Below, piece after piece: positions 22,749 to 29,514 of a DNA stretch of 29,514 nt; within the stretch, counting starts at the first letter, position 1; every line of letters starts with the position of its first letter. The translations under genes were made by a program, and so were the position numbers. Source of the stretch: JAVVRI01 sp036654795 (GTDB lineage: Bacteria; Bacteroidota; Bacteroidia; Bacteroidales; Tannerellaceae); contig JAVVRI010000010.1 of assembly GCA_036654795.1 (NCBI GenBank), positions 1 through 29,514 of the forward strand, in the 5' to 3' direction. The notes below the pieces were generated by a model. It was not told the DNA's origin. It saw only the letters and a list, made by a program, of their open reading frames with translations, and ran no database searches.

Positions 22749-22873
22749 CAAGATTATTTGTAAACAAGCACCCTTACTCTATAAATTCAGAAAAAATTGA
22801 CGCATAACAGCAACAACCTTTTTCTGCAATTCCGTCCGGAGGACTAACGGCATGTGCTATTCATCCGAATTAC

Positions 22874-23019
22874 TAGTACTTTCTATACCAATATTTAGAT
22901 CAAAGCATTACTCTAATTATGCGTTTGAGCTAGCTCGTAATCTATTTTGAGCCGGCTCAAAATAGATTACGAGCAGGGTGAAAATATATTTTGAGCCGGC
23001 TCAAAAGTATAATAGCATA
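22874..23019. repeat. Intergenic repeat with 22-nt-period palindrome array, copy 2
   Basis: Second copy of the element at 5090-5235, same orientation and length. Units begin at 22927 (GAGCTAGCTC), 22949 (GAGCCGGCTC), 22971 (GAGCAGGGTG, a decayed unit) and 22993 (GAGCCGGCTC), an exact 22-base period. The left flank (22879-22920) differs from copy 1 at two positions. Here the spacers around unit 2 are exact reverse complements, so 22933-22974 is a perfect 42-base palindrome centred on unit 2. It lies in the 607-base gap (22707-23313) between the divergent PurF-like and FecR genes. Apart from this repeat, the purF-side promoter and a weak hairpin at 23236-23253, I see nothing in that gap. Confidence 0.9.
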
Positions 23020-23235
23020 TAAGAAAGCAGGTAAAAACATCCAATCTTTTTCATTCATAATATTGCATGTTTGAGCTAGTACATCTGTATGCAGCACAAC
23101 GATTGGATACTACTTATCGAAATAGCATACAAATGCTAAATACTGTTTCTTACCTTTTTCATACATTCAATATGACAGACCACCAACCAATCAAATGTTT
23201 TAGGAACATAGCAGTCTAAAGAAAAAATAATTTAT

Positions 23236-23253
23236 ATCTTTTATAAAAAAGAT
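23236..23253. other. Small inverted repeat upstream of the anti-sigma gene
   Basis: ATCTTTT (23236-23242) and AAAAGAT (23247-23253) form a 7-bp inverted repeat about 60 bases before the FecR ATG. A near-consensus -7 element, TATCTTTT, overlaps it at 23235-23242, so this may be the promoter or an operator. The evidence is weak. Confidence 0.35.
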
Positions 23254-23313
23254 GTCTTTTGGTGAGTATAAAAGTAAACCATCCGTCTCCTTATTAAAAC
23301 GCAAAGTGAAAAT

Positions 23314-24531
23314 ATGAACAAATTTCATAATTACGAAAAAGGCACAACACAAGAATTGTTGAATGACGACTATTTTCTGAACTCGGAACTGCATCCGACG
23401 GAAGAAAGTCGAAACTTTTGGAAACAAGCAGAAGAAGAGAATCCTATGCTCGCCGAAGAAATAAAAATCGCCCGTCTTTTTTTACAACAAATCAAAAACA
23501 CTTGCCAGACACCGGAGCTATCCATCGAGGCACAAGATGGCCTTTGGGTACGAATTAAAACAACCAACAACAAACAAGACACAAAGCAACGATATTATTT
23601 GATCAAAGTAATTGCAACCGCAGTAACTGCTGTCGCTGCCTCTGTCATTATAACACTTACGTACACAGGAGAACAAATGACTGTTTCTGATGAGCAACAG
23701 AAGATCAACTACACAGCCATGGTAGATTCTGCCCCACAAACCAAAGACGTCTTATTAATTCTTTCGGATGACAAAAAGTTGTCTTTTGAAGAAAAAGAGA
23801 CTCAGGTAAACTACCAAAAAGGAGGGGGTCTCTCTGTCAATTCGAAAAAGGTGGATGTTACCGAAAACAATCAGCAGGCGGAAGCCTACAACCAGCTGAT
23901 CGTCCCGGCAGGGAAACATTCGTCCCTCACCTTTGCAGACGGCACACAACTGTGGGTTAACTCAGGATCGAGGGTTATTTATCCGGTAAACTTCGCCAAG
24001 GATAAAAGAGAAATATTTGTAGAAGGGGAGGTTTATCTGAACGTTGCCCACATTGAAAACAGACCATTCATCGTAAAGACGAATAGAATAAACGTAGAAG
24101 TGACCGGCACTCAGTTTAACGTTTCCGACTACAAGTCTGACGCAGATTGCCAAGTGGTGCTCGTTAAGGGAGGCGTAAAAGTGAATTTGGACAATCAGAA
24201 AAAAAGCATACTCAGCCCCAATCAGATGTTTCACTACAACAATCTAACAAAAAAGAGCGAAACGATAAATGTGAATGACATCAACCATTATATCAGTTGG
24301 AAGGACGGATACTACCTATTCTATCAAGATAAGCTAACGACAGTCCTGGAAAAAATAGCCCGCTATTACGGAGTAGAAATAGAATGGAACGAAGATATTA
24401 ACGAGCTAAGTTGTAGCGGAAAGCTGGATTTAAAAGATAATTTAGACAAAGTCTTTGAAGCCATCAAAAAAGCCGCTCCCATTCAAATAGAAAAAGGAAA
24501 AGAGATAATTAAAATCAGTATTAAATCTTAA
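23314..24531 (+). CDS. FecR-family anti-sigma factor
   Basis: A 405-aa inner-membrane sigma regulator. The N-terminal cytoplasmic part (1-95) would bind an ECF sigma factor. One transmembrane helix is at about 97-117. The periplasmic FecR domain is at about 190-285 (IVPAGKHSSLTFADGTQLWVNSGSRVIYP, EIFVEGEVYLNVAHIENRPFIVKT, VEVTGTQFNVSDY). A DUF4974 domain is at the C-terminus (about 320-405: YQDKLTTVLEKIARYYGVEIEW). The N-terminus departs from the usual form of Bacteroides FecR proteins. Such genes normally follow an ECF sigma gene and precede a SusC gene; here the SusC/SusD pair follows but the upstream 607 bases hold no sigma gene. The partner must be elsewhere, or lost. Confidence 0.9.
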   Translation: MNKFHNYEKGTTQELLNDDYFLNSELHPTEESRNFWKQAEEENPMLAEEIKIARLFLQQIKNTCQTPELSIEAQDGLWVRIKTTNNKQDTKQRYYLIKVIATAVTAVAASVIITLTYTGEQMTVSDEQQKINYTAMVDSAPQTKDVLLILSDDKKLSFEEKETQVNYQKGGGLSVNSKKVDVTENNQQAEAYNQLIVPAGKHSSLTFADGTQLWVNSGSRVIYPVNFAKDKREIFVEGEVYLNVAHIENRPFIVKTNRINVEVTGTQFNVSDYKSDADCQVVLVKGGVKVNLDNQKKSILSPNQMFHYNNLTKKSETINVNDINHYISWKDGYYLFYQDKLTTVLEKIARYYGVEIEWNEDINELSCSGKLDLKDNLDKVFEAIKKAAPIQIEKGKEIIKISIKS

Positions 24532-24651
24532 AAAAGGACAAAAATCATGGGACCATAAAAGTAAAAACAGGGCAAAAACAGCAGAGACAGCCCATCTCTC
24601 AAGGAAAAGTTAACTTTACAATCGTATTACAAACTTAAATCATCGTATAAC

Positions 24652-27600
24652 ATGAATAAAAACACAGGGAATAACCCCCTAAAAGCCAAACATAAAAGTT
24701 TTATGCGCCCTCTTAAGCTCATTTCTCTTTTCGCGCTCGTAACGATTGGTTCCGGTTATGCTGCAGAATCTATTTCGCAACAGACATCCTTCTCCATTTA
24801 TAATAACAACAAGAAAAACGCAACAACCGCTTTTCCTCAAAAGGACACACGAACAATTAGCGGAACTATTCAAGACGCAACAGGTCCAATAACCGGTGCG
24901 AACGTAATTGTCAAAGGCACAACGCACGGTACCGTAACCGACTTGTCGGGTAAATTCATACTAGAAGATATACCGGCAAATACCATCCTACAAATATCTT
25001 ATATCGGTTATCTCTCTCAAGAGATAGAAATAAGAGACCAAAAAACAATCAACATCCTACTAAAAGAGGACAATCAGGCATTGGACGAAGTAGTTGTTGT
25101 TGGTTACGGTACAGTACGTAAAGCCGACTTAGCCGGTTCTGTTTCTGTATTGGACAGCAAGAACTTCAAAGATCAACCAATCACACAAGTATCCGACGCA
25201 TTGCAAGGACGTGTATCCGGTGTACAAGTTCAGAATAGTGGAGTACCGGGTGGTGCAGTAAAAATCCGTGTACGTGGTTCCGGCTCCATCAACCGTAGCA
25301 ACGAGCCACTCTATGTGATAGACGGAATCGTTCGTGAAAGCGGACTAACCGGATTGAACACAGAAGACATTCAGTCCATGCAGATTTTGAAAGATGCTTC
25401 TTCTACCGCCATTTACGGTTCGCGTGGTTCAAACGGTGTTGTATTGATCACAACAAAAACCGGTAGAGCAGACACCAAACTGATTACGTTCGACGCACAG
25501 CTCGGTATCAGCAACGTTGCAAAACGCTATGACATCATGAGCCCGTTCGAGTTTGCATCCGCTTTTAATGATGCTTTTCCAAACACATTCGGTAGCGACC
25601 AACTGGGAGCTTTCCAAAATGGGACAGCAGGTACCGATTGGCAGGACGCCATATATCAGACAGGTCTTACTCAAAACTACAAGATGTCCTTGTCTAATGG
25701 TAACAAAAGCACACAATACTACATCTCGGCCAACTACATGGGACAAGAAGGCGTAGTTATTGAAAACACGAACAAACGTTATCAGGCTCGTGCCAATGTG
25801 ACCTCTGAAATAACCAATTGGTTGCATTTGACAGCCGACATCAACGCTTCTCACAACGTTCGCAGAAACGCCAATTTTAGCGCATCCAAGTCGAACATCA
25901 TGTGGTCTATGTTGAACTTCTCTCCGGTAACAGAGATTCAGAAAGAGGATGGTTCTTACTATCGCGACAGTTACTGCGCACTGTTATCAGACAACCCAGT
26001 AGGTACGCTGAAAGAAAACATGGGCGAAAGCATAACAGACATTGTAAACGCACGTTTGGACTTGAAGTTCACCATTCTGCCGGGCTTAACATTCACCACA
26101 ACAAACGGTGTAGATTATAGCGACGCGAAGGGTTACAGCTTCTCAACCAAAAAGGTATCTACAACCAACGGTTTGTCGAACAATGACAATTACCGAATGA
26201 CTTTGCAGACAACCAATAACTTCACCTACAACAACAAGTGGGGCAAACACGCTTTGACAGCAACAGCCGTTTACGAAGCAACTACTTCCGAATACCGCAT
26301 GATGTCAATCTCAGGAAACAACCTGAAGACAGAGAGTGGCAAATGGTGGAACATCAACATGGCCGACAGTCGTAGAGAAGACAATGCATACGAATCGTGG
26401 GCATTAGCATCAGGCGTAGCACGCGTTATGTATAACTATAACGACCGCTACATGGTGACCGGTACATTCCGTGCGGATGGTTCTTCCAAGTTCTTCAAGG
26501 ACAAATGGGGCTTTTTCCCATCTATAGCAGCCGCTTGGTCGTTGGGCAATGAAAAATTCATGCAACAACAGAACATCATTCAAAATGCAAAGATTCGCGC
26601 CAGCTACGGTTTGGTTGGTAGTCAGGCTATTTCTCCTTACGAAACATTGGGCTTAATGAAACAAGAACAATATGCATTCGGCGGAGGCTCCAAATACACC
26701 GGATATTGGACAGGAACAAACATGCCGACCCCAGAACTGTCTTGGGAAACAACTCATCAGTTCGACTTAGGTGTAGAATTCTCTGTATGGGACAGTCGTC
26801 TGAACTTCAGCATTGACTATTTTGACAAACAGACAAAAGATGGTTTGTTGAAGAAAGCCATGCCAACCTATGATGGCGGTGGTGAATATTGGGTAAACGC
26901 AGGCGAAATAAGTAACCGAGGCATAGACTTTACAATCAATGCCAATTTATTAAACACAAAGGACTTATCATGGAATACCACGTTGAATGGTAGTTACCTG
27001 AAGAATAACGTCAAATCGTTGTCTGACATTCCATTTATTAAAGGAGCCAGCCCCGCACCGGGTATGATCCCGACAGACGGCGTAACGCGTATTGAAGTAG
27101 GTCAGCCAATTGGTTCGTTCTACGGATACACTTGGACAGGTTTGGACGCAACAGGTCATGATACCTATGCCGACCTTGACGGTTCTGGTACAGTCTCTTC
27201 AAACGACCGTACCTTCATTGGTAAATCAGCCCCTACCTTCACTTTAGGATGGAATAACTCTTTGACATGGAGAAATTGGGATTTGAACGTATTCTTCTCT
27301 GCCTCCTTCGGCGCCGACCGTTTGAACTTAATGCGCTTCACGGGAGCTTCCATGAATGGAGACTCCAAGTTTATCACATTGAAAGAAGCCTATTATAATT
27401 CATTCGATAAAGTAGGGCAATCAGCCAGATACCCATCGGTTAAAGTAACAAACAATGACTACGAAGCTGCTTCTACTAAATGGTTGGAATCTGCAGATTA
27501 CTTCCGTCTGGAAAACATCAGCTTGTCATACAACCTGGCAAAATCGGTAACCAAGTTTGCAGACTTCCGCTTCTCACTCAGTTGCCAAAATCTGTTTACG

Positions 27601-27735
27601 ATTACAGGTTATAAAGGAATGGATCCAGCAGGTAGTTCATTTATGGACTCCGGTGTAGACGTCAACGATGGTATTGATATTGGTGCTTATCCACTGCCTC
27701 GTACCTTTACTTTTGGCGTTCGAATGAATTTCTAA
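24652..27735 (+). CDS. SusC/RagA-family TonB-dependent outer-membrane transporter
   Basis: A 1027-aa TonB-linked outer-membrane protein that, with its SusD partner, imports oligosaccharides or other bulky nutrients. An N-terminal signal region (about 1-38) ends GYAAESISQ. A carboxypeptidase-regulatory-like domain is at 66-137 (ISGTIQDATGPITGANVIVKGT, GTVTDLSGKF). DEVVVVGYG, the TonB-box-like linker, is at 145-153. The plug follows (PITQVSDALQGRVSGVQV, IRVRGSGSINRSNEPLYVIDG, MQILKDASSTAIYGSRGSNGVVLITTK), then the 22-strand barrel ending FTFGVRMNF. An STN signalling domain, expected in receptors that talk to FecR, is not recognisable: only about 28 residues separate the signal region from the regulatory-like domain. 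The 120-base gap after FecR holds no clear promoter. The substrate cannot be read. Confidence 0.95.
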   Translation: MNKNTGNNPLKAKHKSFMRPLKLISLFALVTIGSGYAAESISQQTSFSIYNNNKKNATTAFPQKDTRTISGTIQDATGPITGANVIVKGTTHGTVTDLSGKFILEDIPANTILQISYIGYLSQEIEIRDQKTINILLKEDNQALDEVVVVGYGTVRKADLAGSVSVLDSKNFKDQPITQVSDALQGRVSGVQVQNSGVPGGAVKIRVRGSGSINRSNEPLYVIDGIVRESGLTGLNTEDIQSMQILKDASSTAIYGSRGSNGVVLITTKTGRADTKLITFDAQLGISNVAKRYDIMSPFEFASAFNDAFPNTFGSDQLGAFQNGTAGTDWQDAIYQTGLTQNYKMSLSNGNKSTQYYISANYMGQEGVVIENTNKRYQARANVTSEITNWLHLTADINASHNVRRNANFSASKSNIMWSMLNFSPVTEIQKEDGSYYRDSYCALLSDNPVGTLKENMGESITDIVNARLDLKFTILPGLTFTTTNGVDYSDAKGYSFSTKKVSTTNGLSNNDNYRMTLQTTNNFTYNNKWGKHALTATAVYEATTSEYRMMSISGNNLKTESGKWWNINMADSRREDNAYESWALASGVARVMYNYNDRYMVTGTFRADGSSKFFKDKWGFFPSIAAAWSLGNEKFMQQQNIIQNAKIRASYGLVGSQAISPYETLGLMKQEQYAFGGGSKYTGYWTGTNMPTPELSWETTHQFDLGVEFSVWDSRLNFSIDYFDKQTKDGLLKKAMPTYDGGGEYWVNAGEISNRGIDFTINANLLNTKDLSWNTTLNGSYLKNNVKSLSDIPFIKGASPAPGMIPTDGVTRIEVGQPIGSFYGYTWTGLDATGHDTYADLDGSGTVSSNDRTFIGKSAPTFTLGWNNSLTWRNWDLNVFFSASFGADRLNLMRFTGASMNGDSKFITLKEAYYNSFDKVGQSARYPSVKVTNNDYEAASTKWLESADYFRLENISLSYNLAKSVTKFADFRFSLSCQNLFTITGYKGMDPAGSSFMDSGVDVNDGIDIGAYPLPRTFTFGVRMNF

Positions 27736-27756
27736 CCATTTAAATCAGATTGAATT

Positions 27757-29346
27757 ATGAAAACAAAATATTTAATTAGTTGTGCTTTAATGTTTACATT
27801 GGCGTCAACTTCTTGTCAGGATTTCTTAACGGAGAAACCAAACGGAAAACTGACTCCTGAAACATTCTTCTCTTCGCAAGAAGAGTTGAATATGGGTGTG
27901 TACGCTTTATACAGAAAAGTTTGTGACATACAATGCAATACGAACCCGACAATTCCGTCATGGCAAGGAGACGACCTGACCAGCAATCCGGGAAGTAACA
28001 AACAAGCTTACGCAGAAGTAGATGGTTTTCACCCGACAGATGCCAACAAGGGTGTTGACGCATCATGGAGCACATCTTACTCTGCCATCAAAGCAGCCAA
28101 TTACATTGTTATGAATGCCGAGAAAACTCCAACATCAAAAGATGAAATATCAATTGCTATTGGTCAAGCTAAGTTTTGGCGTGCAGTAAATTACTTCTGG
28201 TTGGTTCGTCGCTGGGGGCCTGTTCCTATGAACTTGGACGGTTTGGTAAACTATGAACGTCCCGCATCACCCGTAGAAGATGTATATGCACAGGTTATTA
28301 AAGATTTACAGGATTGTATAGCTACTTTGCCGACAAACTATTCTGCGGCACCTCGTAAAATAAACAATGCAAACATATACATCACGAAGCAAGCAGCACA
28401 AGCTACCCTGTCGGCTGTTTACATGGCAATGGCTGGCTGGCCGCTGAAAAAAGCAGATTGTTATGCTAAAGCTGCCGAACAAGCAAAAGCAGTTATCGAC
28501 GGTGTAAAAGCAGGTACTTACGAGTATATGTTGGAACCGGAATTCAAACACGTATATGCTCCGAGCCATAATTATACAAATGAAACCGTTGTCGGAATTA
28601 ATTACTCCGGTGCGTATGTTTGGGATGAAGACTCACAAATGACATCCAGCAACCTATACGAATCACTCGGTGGATGGGGCGACGGTTGGGGCGAAATCAA
28701 ATTTTGGAAGGAATTTCCCGCAGGCCCTCGTAAAGACGCAACCTACAATCCTAAGATTCTTGAGAACAATGGCCGTAAGGGCGAAACAAACTTATTGGAC
28801 TGGTGGGACGCAAAAATACCTGAACAACATCCTATGTTCTGCATCTTTACAACAGGGAATGGAGATACTGACTACGACTACACAAAACAAGCCAGCATGG
28901 ACATGACGAACGGTCATCGTCACCGCTTGATCCGTTATGCCGAAGTGTTGTTATGGTATGCAGAGGCACAAGCTCGCGCAGAAGGAACGCCTAACACCAT
29001 GGCTTACGATTGTGTTAATCAGATACGTACACGTGCTGGTCTGGATCCTTTGAAAGCAGGCATGAGCGGAAGCGCTTTTGCTGACGCAGTAGTAAAAGAA
29101 CACGGTTGGGAAGTGGCCGGTTACTGGGTTGGTCTGGTTACTCGCCGTGACGACATGATGCGCATGGAACTGTTGCAGAAGTCATTCGAAGTTAGAAAGG
29201 CAAATCTACCGATCGAAGTAGCTCCAGGCATAACACGCAAAGAGACCGTTGAAGTACCGGCCTCTGTAACGTGGAACGGAGAAAAGAGCATCTATCTACC
29301 TTATCCAGCTTTGGACGCACAATTAAATCCGAATTTACATAGATAA
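27757..29346 (+). CDS. SusD/RagB-family nutrient-binding outer-membrane lipoprotein
   Basis: A 529-aa surface lipoprotein partner of the SusC protein; it acts as the lid that captures ligand above the SusC barrel. Residues 1-19 are a lipoprotein signal with the lipobox STSC (Cys20). The mature protein starts CQDFLTEKPNGKLTPETFF, the typical SusD N-terminus. TPR-like helices carry NYFWLVRRWGPVPM (about 146-159) and QAAQATLSAVYMAMAGWP. The C-terminal RHRLIRYAEVLLWYAEAQAR and VNQIRTRAGLDPL segments are family hallmarks, and the chain ends LPYPALDAQLNPNLHR. It lies 21 bases after susC and is followed by a terminator. No glycosidase is in view, so the substrate class is open. Confidence 0.95.
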   Translation: MKTKYLISCALMFTLASTSCQDFLTEKPNGKLTPETFFSSQEELNMGVYALYRKVCDIQCNTNPTIPSWQGDDLTSNPGSNKQAYAEVDGFHPTDANKGVDASWSTSYSAIKAANYIVMNAEKTPTSKDEISIAIGQAKFWRAVNYFWLVRRWGPVPMNLDGLVNYERPASPVEDVYAQVIKDLQDCIATLPTNYSAAPRKINNANIYITKQAAQATLSAVYMAMAGWPLKKADCYAKAAEQAKAVIDGVKAGTYEYMLEPEFKHVYAPSHNYTNETVVGINYSGAYVWDEDSQMTSSNLYESLGGWGDGWGEIKFWKEFPAGPRKDATYNPKILENNGRKGETNLLDWWDAKIPEQHPMFCIFTTGNGDTDYDYTKQASMDMTNGHRHRLIRYAEVLLWYAEAQARAEGTPNTMAYDCVNQIRTRAGLDPLKAGMSGSAFADAVVKEHGWEVAGYWVGLVTRRDDMMRMELLQKSFEVRKANLPIEVAPGITRKETVEVPASVTWNGEKSIYLPYPALDAQLNPNLHR

Positions 29347-29388
29347 TTAGGTATTAGTCTGAATAGTCTAAGGCTTTAGTTTGATCAG

Positions 29389-29430
29389 AAGGCTGCCCTG
29401 AATTGTGTAATTAGGGCAGCCTTCCTTTTT
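29389..29430 (+). terminator. Terminator after the SusC/SusD pair
   Basis: AAGGCTGCCCT (29389-29399) pairs perfectly with AGGGCAGCCTT (29413-29423), followed by a T-rich tail. It closes the fecR-susC-susD unit. The remaining 84 bases to the window end hold nothing recognisable. Confidence 0.9.
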
Positions 29431-29514
29431 TCCTTTTGTGTATAACCTAAAATCCGCAATTGAATAAACTGACAATTTTCTCTTCGGCAATTTATAAATT
29501 GATAGCGAGTTTGA

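Noticed and set aside
22736..23313. Missing or decayed ECF sigma factor gene upstream of fecR
   Set aside because: I looked for sigma region 2/4-like residues in the open frames of this gap and saw none; the interval is AT-rich and holds only the palindrome array and short frames.
24532..24651. Promoter for susC
   Set aside because: The closest match to TAnnTTTG is TAACTTTA, off at the final base; co-transcription from fecR is as likely.

Overview
The window looks like a chromosome segment of a Bacteroidales bacterium, possibly a Parabacteroides-like gut anaerobe; the genus is an inference. The support is: repeated TAnnTTTG -7 promoter elements with little Shine-Dalgarno sequence, a SusC/SusD pair with a FecR-type anti-sigma factor, a DUF4251 protein, and an arginine operon in which a GNAT acyltransferase takes the place of a classical ArgA. 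No phage, transposase, CRISPR array, rRNA or tRNA was found.

Layout. 1-3171: the two subunits of B12-dependent methylmalonyl-CoA mutase (mutA cut by the window edge, mutB complete), then a terminator. 3237-4562: an acidic J-domain-like protein. 4563-5384: 822 bases with no credible gene, holding a promoter, a complete cobalamin riboswitch, two hairpins (the second terminator-like), a 146-bp palindrome-array repeat and a second promoter. 5385-5978: a small outer-membrane beta-barrel protein. 6066-8528: the replication-restart helicase PriA. 8641-13116: the arginine operon argR-GNAT-argG-argC-argD, with two putative ArgR boxes around its promoter. 13126-16953 (minus): an operon of a TPR/beta-propeller protein, NfeD-like protein, flotillin-like FloA and nucleoside phosphorylase. 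17067-18885 (plus): a TtcA-like tRNA thiolase, a DUF486 membrane protein and a DUF4251 protein. 18965-22706 (minus): a PurF-like protein without its catalytic cysteine, peptidase T and glycine-cleavage T protein. 22707-23313: 607 bases without a gene, holding a second copy of the palindrome array. 23314-29346: an anti-sigma factor with no sigma gene beside it, then a SusC/SusD nutrient-uptake pair and a terminator.

The parts most worth a second look are: (a) a B12 riboswitch with its own promoter and a downstream terminator-like hairpin but no gene between them, a candidate B12-controlled non-coding RNA or the remnant of a lost gene; (b) two 146-bp intergenic repeats 17.8 kb apart in the same orientation, each with four GAGCnnGCTC-type palindromes on an exact 22-nt period, one containing a perfect 42-nt palindrome; (c) the PurF homologue with a dismantled glutaminase site but an intact PRPP loop and all four expected Fe-S cysteines; (d) the orphan FecR paired with a SusC that lacks a recognisable STN signalling domain; (e) the ArgR boxes spaced exactly 42 bp apart.
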